Assembly: GCA_903858185.1 (NCBI GenBank)
Contig: CAIOHT010000132.1
Span: forward strand, 48,898-112,897
DNA from: an uncultured Caulobacterales bacterium
GTDB taxonomy: Bacteria > Pseudomonadota > Alphaproteobacteria > Caulobacterales > Caulobacteraceae
DNA: 64,000 nt
Direction of reading: 5' to 3'
The notes under the pieces were generated by a model. That model did no database searches and was not told the DNA's origin. It saw only the letters and a program-made list of their open reading frames with translations. The position numbers were made by a program, and so were the translations under genes. This document shows positions 24,692 to 34,075 of this stretch, one piece after another; position 1 is the first letter of the stretch; each line of letters opens with the position of its first letter.

Positions 24692-25837
24692 TCAAGCGCG
24701 GAGCGCCGCCCCCAGCGCCAGCAAGGGGTCTCGCTGGACATCGGGAATGGTCGCGTCAGCCCGTGGACCGACGTTGATCAGCAGATTGCCGCCACCGCCC
24801 GTGACCTCCCGGTAGAGGTCGAGCAACTGCGGGCCCGTCATGTAGTCGTCGGTCGCCTCGGCGGCGTTGTAGCCGAACGCCAGGCCCAGGCCCCGCGTGG
24901 ACTCCCACTTGCCTCTCCCCACCATGTGCTCGCCGGTGGTGTACTCGACAGTGCGGAAGTCGCAATGGGGCGGCGTCGAGGTGCTGCCGCCATGCACGCC
25001 GACCTCGGCGATGCGCGCCTTCACCATGGCGTTGAAGGACGCGCAGTTTGCCGGATCGCGCAGGCTCTCGAACAGCGGCGCCGAGGCCATCCAGCGATCG
25101 TTGATCACCCCGTCAGGGACGGTCGCATAGTAGTGGGCGAACAGGCCGGGCAGGTCATCGACGTTCGGCCAGGCGATGTCATTCCACAGCACCGAAGGGC
25201 GGTAGCGGTCGATCAGTTCACGGGCCTGGGCCAGGGCGTAGGCGCTGTAGGCCGCGTCAGTGGGAACACAGGCGAACATCTCGCCCATGTTGCGGATGAG
25301 GCTGGGCCGGAACGTCCAGTCGAGGCCGCCGGAATAGTACAGGCCGTAGCGCATGCCCCGCGACCGGACCGCCTCTCCGAGTTCGCCGACGAAGTCGCGC
25401 TTCGAGTGCCAGCCGGGCCGGTTGGGATTGTCGATCCCCGTCGGCCAGAGGCAGAAGCCGTCGTGATGCTTGGTGACGAACACCACGTATTCGGCGCCGG
25501 CGGCCTGGAACAGGTCGGCCCAGGCGTCCGCGTCGAAGGCCTCCGCGGCGGCCTCGAAAGGCTCCCGGAAGGCGGTGTAGGGAGCGTCGCCCCACCGCTC
25601 ACGATGATAGGCGCGGGTCGGGCTCTCGGGGTCGCGCAGGGCGTTGTCGTACCACTCCGCATACGGCCCCATCACGAAGGCCCTGTCGTAGTCGCTGACG
25701 AACAGGTCGCTGATCGAGCGGCCGGCGGGTGCGAAAGCCGGGATCGCGGCCATGCCCCAGTGGATGAAGACGCCGAGCTGCGGCCGGGCGTACCAGTCAG
25801 GGACGGGTCGTCCCGCGAAGGCGCTGAAGTCGGCCAT
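24692..25837 (-). CDS. Alpha-L-fucosidase (GH29)
   Basis: 381 residues. GH29 landmarks: WYARPQLGVFIHWG, FDADAWADLFQAAGAEYVVFVTKHHDGFCLWP, LYYSGGLDWTF, and SVLWNDIAWPNVDDL, where the Asp is the expected nucleophile. GGGNLLINVGPRADATIP closes the catalytic barrel. The protein should release alpha-linked L-fucose from glycans. I see no signal peptide, so it may act inside the cell on imported oligosaccharides. The ATG at 25837 follows GGGGAGAG; longer in-frame extensions have no similarity. Confidence 0.9.
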   Translation of the reverse strand: MADFSAFAGRPVPDWYARPQLGVFIHWGMAAIPAFAPAGRSISDLFVSDYDRAFVMGPYAEWYDNALRDPESPTRAYHRERWGDAPYTAFREPFEAAAEAFDADAWADLFQAAGAEYVVFVTKHHDGFCLWPTGIDNPNRPGWHSKRDFVGELGEAVRSRGMRYGLYYSGGLDWTFRPSLIRNMGEMFACVPTDAAYSAYALAQARELIDRYRPSVLWNDIAWPNVDDLPGLFAHYYATVPDGVINDRWMASAPLFESLRDPANCASFNAMVKARIAEVGVHGGSTSTPPHCDFRTVEYTTGEHMVGRGKWESTRGLGLAFGYNAAEATDDYMTGPQLLDLYREVTGGGGNLLINVGPRADATIPDVQRDPLLALGAALRA

Positions 25838-25901
25838 GTCTCTCCCCAGGACTGTTGTCTGGCCCGAGCGTCTCGCGGCGGCCCCTAGGGAAGGCAACGC
25901 C

Positions 25902-26657
25902 TCAGCCGCACTTCGGCCAGCCGCCCATATCCAGGTGGAAGTGGTCGCGGTGCTCGGCATTGTAGTCAGGACCGAGGGTGGTCAGGAAAATCCGGCAGCC
26001 GCCGTCGCGGACCCGTCGCAGGAAGCGGCCCTTCGGCCCGGGGTCCGCCCAGTCGCGGGCGACCGAGATCACCGTGCCGTCCGCCAGCCGAAAGGCCGCC
26101 ACGTCGATCGCGTTGGCCGTGGCGTGCTCGCTGATCGGCCCCTCGGCCTTTCCGTACTGCCGACGACAGGCGTAGCTGCCGTAGTGGTCCATCGCCACCA
26201 CGGCCTGGCCCAGTTCGTCGAACGCGGCCGGCTGGACCACCTGCCGTTCCCAGAGGCCGAAGGCCAGCGCCTCCTTGCAGGTCATCGGCGGGGCGGCGGG
26301 TGACAGGGGCGCAAGACCGGACTTGAACTGGATGGCATCGCGCACGCCGCACTCGCCGGCGGTCGGCGGAACCTCGCTGAACTCGATGCCGCCCTGCGCC
26401 AGGATCGCGCGACAGGCGGCCGGATCATCGCCCGCGCGCGCGGCCTTGATCCGGGTCGAGGCGCCGACCGGATCGATCATGGTCAGGGTCTTCCACGGCA
26501 GATGCTCGCGCGGAAGCGCCCGATCCGCGACCAGCGTCATCAGTCCGACGAGGCTCCAGAGCAGCACAAAGCCGACCACCCGCGCCGCCAGGGTCTGGCG
26601 TCGGGAATGCCTCTCGATCTGAGGCTTGCGGGGGTGCGGTACGCGATAGGCGGCCAT
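25902..26657 (-). CDS. Extensin-family protein (PF06904-type)
   Basis: 251 residues with one N-terminal membrane segment (VVGFVLLWSLVGLMTLVA, about residues 28-45). The C-terminal half is the extensin-like family domain: CRAILAQGGIEFSEVP, CGVRDAIQFKSGL, TCKEALAFGLWERQVVQPAA, SEHATANAIDVAAFRLADG and DYNAEHRDHFHLDMG. The His/Asp set in the SEHATANAIDV and HRDHFHLD parts resembles LD-carboxypeptidase/VanY-like zinc sites, suggesting a peptidoglycan-related function. This is a family inference, not shown. Confidence 0.88.
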   Translation of the reverse strand: MAAYRVPHPRKPQIERHSRRQTLAARVVGFVLLWSLVGLMTLVADRALPREHLPWKTLTMIDPVGASTRIKAARAGDDPAACRAILAQGGIEFSEVPPTAGECGVRDAIQFKSGLAPLSPAAPPMTCKEALAFGLWERQVVQPAAFDELGQAVVAMDHYGSYACRRQYGKAEGPISEHATANAIDVAAFRLADGTVISVARDWADPGPKGRFLRRVRDGGCRIFLTTLGPDYNAEHRDHFHLDMGGWPKCG

Positions 26658-26789
26658 GGCTTATGGGGAACGAGACTGGCGCGACGGTGGGTCAGGAAAA
26701 TGGCGAGGCGGCCATAGCACAGGTCATGGCCAGCTGAACGGGTTTCCTCAACGGCCCGGGCACACGCACCGAGGCGCATGCCCCCGCGC

Positions 26790-27341
26790 TCACCGCCGCA
26801 GCGAATCGACCACCACGCTACCCGCCGGCGGGTCGACGTCGGTGCGGGTCGTCTCGGTCAGCCGGGCCATGGTCATGTAGAAGCCGCAGGTCAGGATGAT
26901 CTCGACGATCTCCTTGGGGCTGAAGTGCTTCTGCGCCTCCGCCAGGGTCTCCTCGCTCGCCCTGACCTTCTCGATCACCTCGGCGGCGAAGGCGAGCAGG
27001 GCCTGTTCCTTCGCATTGAAGCTGGCGTCGTTCAGTCGCCTGGCCGCAAGGGCGTCGATCTGGGCCTGGGTGCAGCCGCAGCGCAGACCGATGGGCACAT
27101 GCTGGTTCCACTCGTATTCGCCGCCCTCGAGCTCGGCGACCAGCAGGATGACCAGCTCGCGCAGGTCCGCGCCCAGATCCTGCTTGCTCAGGATCGCGCC
27201 GCCGAACCGCAGCGCCGGTTCCATCATCGTGTCGGCGTTGGCCAGCATGCGGAAGATGTTCAGCTTGGCCGCCAACTTGTCCCAGTAGTCCTTCGCCTTG
27301 GGCGGCAGCTTGTCGATATCGGCGAAGGGGACGAGGGCCAT
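26790..27341 (-). CDS. Carboxymuconolactone decarboxylase family protein
   Basis: 183 residues. The CMD/AhpD-like helical core shows MLANADTMMEPALRFGGAIL, LRELVILLVAELEGGEYEWNQHVPIGLRCG, CTQAQIDAL and EIVEIILTCGFYMTMARLTETTRTDVD. The EWNQH part replaces the AhpD CxxC-type motif, which argues against a peroxidase. Members act on ring-cleavage products or are of unknown function. The start ATG is at 27341; the gene is divergent from the MFS carrier at 27442. Confidence 0.9.
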   Translation of the reverse strand: MALVPFADIDKLPPKAKDYWDKLAAKLNIFRMLANADTMMEPALRFGGAILSKQDLGADLRELVILLVAELEGGEYEWNQHVPIGLRCGCTQAQIDALAARRLNDASFNAKEQALLAFAAEVIEKVRASEETLAEAQKHFSPKEIVEIILTCGFYMTMARLTETTRTDVDPPAGSVVVDSLRR

Positions 27342-27441
27342 GGCGCGCTTCCTGTTTGCTGCGTTTTTCCAGTTTCACCCGTCCCGGCGGCGGACGCCAG
27401 CGGCCTTGGCGGATCATCGGCAAGGGTCCATCAAGGCCACC

Positions 27442-28845
27442 ATGGCTGATCCGGCGCCCCCTTCCGAGCCCTCCGGCTGGCGCGAGCTGATGACCCCGGC
27501 GCTGGCGTCGCGGTTCGCCTTCCTCTGCCTCGGCATCTGGCTCAACGCTGCGGACGCCCTGGTGACGGTCACCCTGACGCCGACCATCGCCGGCGAGATC
27601 GGCGGCTTCCAGTATTTCGGCTGGTCGGTGGCGGCCTTCCTGCTGGCCTCGATCATCGCCGGCGCGGCTTCCGGGCGGGTGTCGCTGATGATCGGCCTGC
27701 GACCCGCGACGGCGCTCGCCGGCGTGGCCTACGCCATCGGCTGCGCGGCCAGCGCGTGGGCGCCCGACTTTCTGGTCTTCGTGATCGGGCGTCTGATCCA
27801 GGGCCTCGGCGCCGGGGCGATCGTCGCGCTCTGCTACGTGGCGATCAACGCGATGTTCCCGGAACGCCTGTGGGTGCGGGTCTATGGCGCCATCGCCGGG
27901 GTCTGGGGCGTCGCTACCCTGCTCGGCCCGCTGATCGGCGGCCTGTTCGCCGAGATCGACGCCTGGCGAGGGGCCTTCTGGTTCTTCGGCATTCAGGGTC
28001 TGGTCTTCGTCGCCGCCACCTTCCTGCTGATGAAGAAGGCCACGCCGCCCGAGGCGGTCACATCCCGCGTGCCAGTCGCGCAGCTGGCGGTGCTGACGCT
28101 CGGTGTGACCCTGATCGCGGGCGCCGGCGTGGTCGGCTCGGTCACTGTAGCGGCCCTGATGGGCGCAGGAGGCCTCGGCTGTCTTGTGCTGCTGCTGCGC
28201 ATCGACGCCAGGGCCGGCGGCGTGCTGCTGCCGCTGTCGGCGGGCGACCTGACGCGGGCAGCCGGCGCCGGCTATCTTATGATCTTCGCCCTGGAGGTCG
28301 CGACCATAGCCTTCACCGTCTACGGGCCGGCCTTCGTTCAGGTGTTGCACAGCGCCTCGCCGCTGGTCGCCGGCTATGTGATCACCGCCATCGCCGCCGG
28401 CTGGACCGTTGTCGCGATGCTGGTCGCAGGCGTGCAGAACCGCGACGGCCTGATGATCCGGCTGGGCGCGACGCTGGTTCTGGTCGGCACCGCCTGGGCT
28501 GCCTGGGCGACGCCGCGCGGGTCGATCCTCGAGATCGTACTGTCCATGCTCGTCATGGGCTCGGGCTTCGGGGCGAGCTGGGCCTTTGTCGCCAAGCGGA
28601 TCGTCGCCAGCCTGCCGGAGGGCGAGCAGCCGCTGGGATCATCGGCCGTCCCGACCGCACAGCTGATCGGCGGCGCGTTCGGCGCGGCGGCCTCCAGCGC
28701 TGTCGCCAACGCCCTGGGTTTCCGGGACGGAATCGCTCCCGCGATCGGCGTCGCGAACGGCGTCTGGCTGTTCGCGGCCTTCCTGCCGATATCGATCGTC
28801 GGCTGGCTGGCGGCCTGGCGGCTCGGCGGGATGAAGCCGGTCTAG
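27442..28845 (+). CDS. MFS drug/solute transporter (DHA2-like)
   Basis: 467 residues with about 14 membrane helices. The N-terminus FAFLCLGIWLNAADALVTVTLTPTIAGEIGG carries the A-D-x-L-V-x-x-x-L-P/T pattern of helix 1. FVIGRLIQGLGAGAIVALCYVAI is motif C/RxxQGxG. The length and layout fit DHA2-type proton antiporters for multiple drugs or metabolites. The ATG at 27442 is chosen because family similarity begins soon after; upstream in-frame codons are unrelated. Its stop overlaps the convergent small membrane gene by 4 bp. Confidence 0.87.
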   Translation: MADPAPPSEPSGWRELMTPALASRFAFLCLGIWLNAADALVTVTLTPTIAGEIGGFQYFGWSVAAFLLASIIAGAASGRVSLMIGLRPATALAGVAYAIGCAASAWAPDFLVFVIGRLIQGLGAGAIVALCYVAINAMFPERLWVRVYGAIAGVWGVATLLGPLIGGLFAEIDAWRGAFWFFGIQGLVFVAATFLLMKKATPPEAVTSRVPVAQLAVLTLGVTLIAGAGVVGSVTVAALMGAGGLGCLVLLLRIDARAGGVLLPLSAGDLTRAAGAGYLMIFALEVATIAFTVYGPAFVQVLHSASPLVAGYVITAIAAGWTVVAMLVAGVQNRDGLMIRLGATLVLVGTAWAAWATPRGSILEIVLSMLVMGSGFGASWAFVAKRIVASLPEGEQPLGSSAVPTAQLIGGAFGAAASSAVANALGFRDGIAPAIGVANGVWLFAAFLPISIVGWLAAWRLGGMKPV

Positions 28846-29042
28846 GGCGGCGGGCGGCGCGTCAGGACCACGCGCAGGACCGCGCCGACGAGGCCCGCCG
28901 CGAGCAACAGCGGGATCGCACGGGGCGTCCGGCTGACCCAGACGACGCCGGCAACGACAAGCGCCAGAAGGGACAGCAGCACGATCCAGCCGAGCGGGCT
29001 CAGCCTGTGGTTCGGCCGGCGCAGGCGGTCAAGGATCGACAT
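28842..29042 (-). CDS. Small two-helix membrane protein
   Basis: 66 residues: basic N-terminus (MSILDRLRRPNHRLS), helix PLGWIVLLSLLALVVAGVVWV, short loop, helix AIPLLLAAGLVGAVLRVVL, basic end TRRPPP. This looks like a normal small inner-membrane protein with positive-inside ends. No family is recognised. It is convergent with the MFS gene (4-bp overlap of ends) and follows another small membrane gene on the same strand after 31 bp. Confidence 0.6.
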   Translation of the reverse strand: MSILDRLRRPNHRLSPLGWIVLLSLLALVVAGVVWVSRTPRAIPLLLAAGLVGAVLRVVLTRRPPP

Positions 29043-29073
29043 GCCCGGAGGCTAGACCAGCCCCGGTGTGATG

Positions 29074-29241
29074 TCAGGACGCCGCGGCAATCAGGACGAC
29101 GGCCATGCCGAACAGGAAGGAGCCCGCGAACACCACGCCGGCCGCACGGGCCAGGCCATCAACGCCCGAGAACAGGCTCAGCAGGCCAAACGCCGCGGGG
29201 GCGTCGGTCGGGTCGATCCTGAAGGTCGCGCTGTCAGACAT
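29074..29241 (-). CDS. Small single-helix membrane protein
   Basis: 55 residues, MSDSATFRIDPTDAPAAFGLLSLF..., with a hydrophobic segment near the end (VVFAGSFLFGMAVVLIAAAS). AAGGA lies 7-8 bases before the ATG at 29241, and nearly all codons end in G or C, both supporting real translation. No family recognised. It may form an operon with the 66-residue membrane gene that follows it. Confidence 0.55.
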   Translation of the reverse strand: MSDSATFRIDPTDAPAAFGLLSLFSGVDGLARAAGVVFAGSFLFGMAVVLIAAAS

Positions 29242-29327
29242 GGTAAATTCCTTTCGGGGCGCCTCCCTAAAGCGCTCGCGCCGCCTTGGCCACCCCGAAA
29301 GTCCCCGATCTGAGGTTTCGGCCGGTC

Positions 29328-31319
29328 TCAGGCCTCGGTCAGGGCCGCCTGTTCCACGACGGTCACGACGTCAGCCATGATCTGGGTGAGCTTGAAATCC
29401 TTGGGCGTATAGACCCGGCGAACGCCCATCTGCTTGAGGATCAGGGCGTCGTCGGGCGGGATGATGCCACCCACGACGACGGGGATGTCCGACAGACCCT
29501 CGGCGCGCATGAGGCGGACGACCTCCTGAACCAGGTCCAGGTGCGAACCGGACAGGATCGACAGGCCGACGACGTGCGCCCTGGTCGCCTTCGCCCGGCG
29601 GACGATCTCCTCGGGCGTCGAGCGGATGCCGTCGTAGTGGACCTCCATGCCGACGGCGCGGGCCCGGGTGGCGATCTGTTCAGCGCCGTTGGAGTGACCG
29701 TCGAGGCCCGGCTTGCCGATCAGATAGGTCAAGGTGCGGCCCAGAACCTCGCTGACACGCTCCACGTCGCGCTTCACTGCCTCGATGTCCTCGGCGTCCT
29801 CGCCAGTCGCGACGACGACGGCGACGCCCGTGGGGCCACGGTATTCGCCGAACACCTCACGCAGGGCGAAGGCCCACTCCCCGGTCGTCACGCCAACCTT
29901 GGCGGCAACAATCGAGGGTTCCATAATATTCCGGCCATCCGCGGCGGCGGCCTTCAGATCCGCCAGGGCCGCCTCGACCGCAGCGTGATCGCGCGCCGCG
30001 CGCCAGGCCTTGAGCCGCTCGACGACGCCGGCCTCCAGCTTCGGGTCGACAGTCTCGATCGACGATTCCCCGGCCGAGAGGGGAGAGGGCTCGCTGTCGG
30101 TCCAGCGGTTAACCCCGACGACCGTCATGCCGCCGGTCTCGACGGCCCGCACCCGCGCCGCGTTGGAGCCGACCAGCTCTTCCTTCATGTAACCGATCGC
30201 CGCCGCTGCGCCGCCGATGGCATCGATCTTCGCGAGCTCGGCCAGGGCGCCGGCCTTCAGCTCGGCGACCTTGGCCTCGACCACGTGGCTGCCGGCGAAC
30301 AGATCCTCGTATTCCAGCAGGTCGGTCTCATAGGCCAGCACCTGCTGCATGCGCAGGCTCCACTGCTGATCCCAGGGCCGGGGCAGACCAAGGGCCTCGT
30401 TCCACGCCGGCAGCTGCAGCGCGCGGCAGCGGGCGTCCTTGCTCAGCGTCACCGCCAGGGCTTCGAGCAGGATGCGGTAGGGGTTGTTCTCCGGCTGCTG
30501 CTCGGTGAGGCCCAGGCTGTTGACCTGCACCCCGTAGCGGAAGCGGCGGGCCTTGGCGTCCTGGACGCCGTAGCGATCCTTCAGGATCTCGTCCCACAGC
30601 ACCGTGAACGTCCGCATCTTGCATAGCTCGGTGACGAACCGCACGCCGGCGTTCACGAAGAAGCTGATCCGTGAACAGACGATCTCGAAATCTTCATCCG
30701 GAACCTGGCCGCCGGCCTTGACCGTATCCAGCACCGAGATGGCTGTCGCCAGCGCGTAGGCCAGTTCCTGCTCCGGCGTCGCCCCGGCCTCCTGCAGGTG
30801 GTAGCTGCAGACGTTCATCGGGTTCCATTTCGGAACCTCGCGGTAGCACCAGGCGATCATGTCGCCGATCAGCCGCAGGCTCGGCTCGGGCGGGAAGATG
30901 TAGGTCCCCCGGCTGAGGTACTCCTTGATCAGATCATTCTGCGTCGTGCCCTGCAGCGCCGCGCGCGGCGCGCCCTGTTCGTCGGCCAGGGCGACGTACA
31001 TCGCCAGTAGCCAGGCGGCCGGGGCGTTGATCGTCATCGAGGTGTTCATCTTGTCGAGCGGGATGCCGTCGAACAGCGTCCGCATGTCGCCCAGATGGCC
31101 GATCGGCACCCCGACCTTGCCGACCTCGCCGCGCGCCAGGATGTGGTCGGCGTCGTAGCCCGTCTGGGTCGGCAGGTCGAACGCCACCGACAGGCCCGTC
31201 TGCCCGGCCAGCAGGTTGCGCCGGTAGAGGGCGTTGGATTTCTCCGCCGTGGAGTGGCCCGCATAGGTGCGGAAGATCCACGGGGCGTCGGGGGCGTGCT
31301 GGAAGGGCTTGTCGGTCAT
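29328..31319 (-). CDS. ecm: Ethylmalonyl-CoA mutase (MeaA type), B12-dependent
   Basis: 663 residues, a single-chain acyl-CoA mutase. The N-terminal barrel has [43 protein letters not shown] and [19 protein letters not shown]. The C-terminal B12 domain has [15 protein letters not shown] (DxHxxG, the cobalt-ligand His) and [16 protein letters not shown], followed by GLSILSGSH. The [12 protein letters not shown] segment and the neighbouring crotonyl-CoA carboxylase/reductase point to ethylmalonyl-CoA mutase rather than methylmalonyl-CoA mutase. It converts ethylmalonyl-CoA to methylsuccinyl-CoA in acetyl-CoA assimilation. Needs adenosylcobalamin. Confidence 0.9.
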   Translation of the reverse strand: MTDKPFQHAPDAPWIFRTYAGHSTAEKSNALYRRNLLAGQTGLSVAFDLPTQTGYDADHILARGEVGKVGVPIGHLGDMRTLFDGIPLDKMNTSMTINAPAAWLLAMYVALADEQGAPRAALQGTTQNDLIKEYLSRGTYIFPPEPSLRLIGDMIAWCYREVPKWNPMNVCSYHLQEAGATPEQELAYALATAISVLDTVKAGGQVPDEDFEIVCSRISFFVNAGVRFVTELCKMRTFTVLWDEILKDRYGVQDAKARRFRYGVQVNSLGLTEQQPENNPYRILLEALAVTLSKDARCRALQLPAWNEALGLPRPWDQQWSLRMQQVLAYETDLLEYEDLFAGSHVVEAKVAELKAGALAELAKIDAIGGAAAAIGYMKEELVGSNAARVRAVETGGMTVVGVNRWTDSEPSPLSAGESSIETVDPKLEAGVVERLKAWRAARDHAAVEAALADLKAAAADGRNIMEPSIVAAKVGVTTGEWAFALREVFGEYRGPTGVAVVVATGEDAEDIEAVKRDVERVSEVLGRTLTYLIGKPGLDGHSNGAEQIATRARAVGMEVHYDGIRSTPEEIVRRAKATRAHVVGLSILSGSHLDLVQEVVRLMRAEGLSDIPVVVGGIIPPDDALILKQMGVRRVYTPKDFKLTQIMADVVTVVEQAALTEA

Positions 31320-31409
31320 GGCGGCGGATCATGGCGATCCGCCTGCTGCGGTGCAACATTTTTGCGCGAATGGCTTACGTTGGCGTCATGCGCGGCATGA
31401 ATAGCCCCC

Positions 31410-31506
31410 TGTCATCCCGGACGGCCGTCAGGCCGATCCGGGACCCAGCGTGGTTCCAGGCCGAATCTGGGTCCTGGCTATCCGCTTCGCTGCGACCGGG
31501 ATGACA
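31410..31506. repeat. Dispersed imperfect inverted repeat, copy 1
   Basis: Starts TGTCATCCCGGACGG and ends GACCGGGATGACA, with GATCCGGGACCCAG and CTGGGTCC inside. It shares CCAGGCCGAATCTGGGTCC with the element at 57321-57413. The arms would fold into a long hairpin. It lies downstream of the enoyl-CoA hydratase gene. Confidence 0.8.
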
Positions 31507-31507
31507 A

Positions 31508-32254
31508 CTATGAGCGCCCGAACACCGGTGGCCGCTTCTCCAGGAACGACGCCACCGCTTCCCGATGGTCCTCACTGTCCGCCAGTGTGGTGAGCGCGCT
31601 GTCCATCTCCCGAGCCTGCTCCACCGCCTCCATTCCTGCGAAACGCTTGGCGGCCTCGACCGCCAGCGGGGCCCGGGAGGCGATCAGCCCGGCGAGCGTG
31701 AGCGCCTCATCCAGCAGCGCCGCCGCCGGATACACCGCCGTGACCAGCCCGAACCGCAGCGCCGTCGCCGCATCGACGGGCGCCCCGGTCAGCAGCATCG
31801 CCTTGGCCGGCCCCACCCCGATCAGCCTCGGCAGCCGCCCCACCGACGCCATCAGCCCGACATTGACGCCGGAGGCGGTGAAGGTCGCGCCCTCGGCTGC
31901 AATGCGGATGTCGCAGGCCAGGGCCAGGTCCAGCCCGCCGCCCAGCGCCCCGCCGTTGACCGCCGCGATCACCGGCATCCGCAGGGCCTCGATCAGGGCC
32001 ATCAGCGCGTTGAAGTCACTGATCGGCGAGAGATCGTCCGGCGCCCGGTTCGCGAGCTCGCGCAGGTCGTTGCCGGCGCAGAACAGCCGGCCGCGCCCGG
32101 TCAGCACGAGGCAGCGTACATCCGGGTCGGCGTCGATCGCCTCCAGGCCCCCGACCATCAGCCGGCGCATCGCATCGCCGAGCGCATTCGCCGGCGGCAG
32201 GTCGAGTTCGATCAGCGCCACATGCGGCGAGGGTCGGCTGAAATGGATGGTCAT
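31508..32254 (-). CDS. Enoyl-CoA hydratase/isomerase-like protein
   Basis: 248 residues of the crotonase fold: LVLTGRGRLFCAGNDLRELAN and VNGGALGGGLDLALACDIRIAAE form the oxyanion hole. The segment after it reads VGLMASVGRLPRLIG, where catalytically typical members have P-E/D-x-G, so the usual catalytic acid is missing; isomerase or another crotonase chemistry is possible. It lies between the ethylmalonyl-CoA mutase gene (same strand, downstream) and crotonyl-CoA carboxylase/reductase (divergent), which suggests but does not prove a role in that pathway. Confidence 0.85.
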   Translation of the reverse strand: MTIHFSRPSPHVALIELDLPPANALGDAMRRLMVGGLEAIDADPDVRCLVLTGRGRLFCAGNDLRELANRAPDDLSPISDFNALMALIEALRMPVIAAVNGGALGGGLDLALACDIRIAAEGATFTASGVNVGLMASVGRLPRLIGVGPAKAMLLTGAPVDAATALRFGLVTAVYPAAALLDEALTLAGLIASRAPLAVEAAKRFAGMEAVEQAREMDSALTTLADSEDHREAVASFLEKRPPVFGRS

Positions 32255-32547
32255 GGCGGCGCGGTCCTCCCGTTCCGCAGACCTAGCACCGCCGACGGCC
32301 CCGCGACCATGTTGCGCCGCACAAGAATCCGCTTGCCAGTTTCAAACAGTTGTCACACGATCCTTCCCCTACGGGCGGCGAACGGCGGTGTCTCAGGGCA
32401 CAGCTTTGCGTCGAAACCGAAGAAACAGACGGATCACGGGCCGGTTTTCGTCGGGCGGCCTGATGCTTCGCGAAACGCCGGGCCACACCCCGGCGCTACT
32501 GCACCGCAACAGAACGCGCCCCAAAAGAACGCCAAACGGACCGCCAG

Positions 32548-33828
32548 ATGACCACCGCCACGCTCGAGAAGACGCCCGTGAAGGACCTCTACGAAATCGG
32601 CGAGATTCCGCCGCCGTATCATGTGCCGAAAAACATGTACGCCTGGACCGTCCGCAAGGAGCGCCACGGGCGCCCGGCGACGGCCATGCAGGTCGAGGTC
32701 GTGCCGACCTGGGAGATCGGCGAGGACGAGGTTCTGGTGCTCGTGATGGCCGCGGGCGTGAACTACAACGGCGTCTGGGCCGCGCTCGGCGAGCCGATCA
32801 GCCCGCTCGACGGCCACAAGCACCCCTACCACATCGCCGGTTCCGACGCCTCGGGCATCGTCTGGGCGATCGGCAGCAAGGTGAAGCGCTGGAAGCTGGG
32901 CGACGAGGTGGTCATCCACTGTAACCAGGACGACGGCGACGACGAGGAGTGCAACGGCGGCGACCCGATGTTCTCGTCCAGCCAGCGCATCTGGGGCTAC
33001 GAGACGCCCGACGGCAGCTTCGCCCAGTTCTGCCGGGTGCAGTCACGCCAGCTGCTGCCGCGCCCCAAGCACCTGACCTGGGAAGAGGCCGCCTGCTACA
33101 CCCTGACGCTGGCGACCGCCTACCGCATGCTGTTCGGCCACAAGCCGCATGAGCTGAAGCCCGGCCAGAACGTGCTGGTCTGGGGCGCCTCCGGGGGCCT
33201 CGGCGTCTTCGCCACCCAGCTTGCCGCGGTCGTTGGCGCCAACGCCATCGGCGTGGTCAGCGACGAGGACAAGTTCGACTTCGTGCTCAGCCAGGGCGCC
33301 AAGGCGGTGCTGAACCGCAAGGACTTCAACTGCTGGGGCCAGCTGCCGACCGTCAACGGTCCGGAATTCGGCGACTACATGAAGGAGTCCCGCAAGTTCG
33401 GGAAAGCCGTGTGGCAGATCACCGGCAACAAGGACGTCGACATGGTGTTCGAACACCCCGGCGAGGCGACCTTCCCGGTCTCGGTCTTCCTGGTGAAGCG
33501 CGGCGGCATGGTGGTGATCTGCGCCGGCACCAGCGGCTTCAACCTGACCATGGACGCCCGCTTCCTGTGGATGCGCCAGAAGCGCGTCCAGGGCAGCCAC
33601 TTCGCCAACCTGATGCAGGCCAGCGCGGCCAACCAGCTGGTGATCAACCGCCAGGTCGACCCCTGCCTGTCCGAAGTGTTCCGCTGGGACGACATCCCGG
33701 CCGCGCACGAGAAGATGCTCGATAACCAGCACCTGCCCGGCAACATGGGCGTCCTGGTCTGCGCCCAGCGCCCCGGCCTGCGGACGTTCGAGGAAGTGCA
33801 GGAGATTTCGGCGGAGATGGGGGCCTAG
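32548..33828 (+). CDS. ccrA: Crotonyl-CoA carboxylase/reductase
   Basis: 426 residues, a medium-chain dehydrogenase-type reductase of the Ccr subgroup. Family marks: EIPPPYHVPKNMYAWTVRKERHGRP, GVNYNGVWAALGEPISP, IHCNQDDGDDEECNGGDPMFSSSQRIWGYETPDGSFAQF, the NADPH loop VWGASGGLGVFATQL and GKAVWQITGNKDVDMVFEHPGEATFPVS. It carboxylates crotonyl-CoA to ethylmalonyl-CoA using NADPH and CO2, the key step of the ethylmalonyl-CoA pathway. Followed by a strong hairpin terminator at 33853. The 290-bp divergent region before it should hold its promoter. Confidence 0.95.
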   Translation: MTTATLEKTPVKDLYEIGEIPPPYHVPKNMYAWTVRKERHGRPATAMQVEVVPTWEIGEDEVLVLVMAAGVNYNGVWAALGEPISPLDGHKHPYHIAGSDASGIVWAIGSKVKRWKLGDEVVIHCNQDDGDDEECNGGDPMFSSSQRIWGYETPDGSFAQFCRVQSRQLLPRPKHLTWEEAACYTLTLATAYRMLFGHKPHELKPGQNVLVWGASGGLGVFATQLAAVVGANAIGVVSDEDKFDFVLSQGAKAVLNRKDFNCWGQLPTVNGPEFGDYMKESRKFGKAVWQITGNKDVDMVFEHPGEATFPVSVFLVKRGGMVVICAGTSGFNLTMDARFLWMRQKRVQGSHFANLMQASAANQLVINRQVDPCLSEVFRWDDIPAAHEKMLDNQHLPGNMGVLVCAQRPGLRTFEEVQEISAEMGA

Positions 33829-33852
33829 GCTCCCACATCCGATCGCATTCAG

Positions 33853-33883
33853 GCGGCGGCTCTCGCGAGGGAGCCGCCGCTTT
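33853..33883 (+). terminator. Intrinsic terminator of ccrA
   Basis: 10-bp stem GCGGCGGCTC / GAGCCGCCGC with an 8-base loop, followed by TTT. Confidence 0.8.
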
Positions 33884-34075
33884 GCGTTCGGGGACCGGCT
33901 TGTTGGCCCGCGTCCGCTTGCGACCCATCGCTGGCCTCGGGCGCACTGCCTTGGGGACTCCGCACGGACGCCCCTTGCAACCCACCTCAACGAAGGCTCA
34001 AATCACCCAGTGGCTCTCGTTTCGCCAGGATGGGAGAGAGGGGTCACGTCCCTGTCACGCGAACGGAGGAATGCC

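Noticed and set aside
29286-30626. 446-codon plus-strand frame opposite the mutase gene
   Set aside because: Shadow of the ethylmalonyl-CoA mutase gene; no motifs and antisense composition. Similar long shadows oppose typA, gcvPA/PB, the helicase and atpB.
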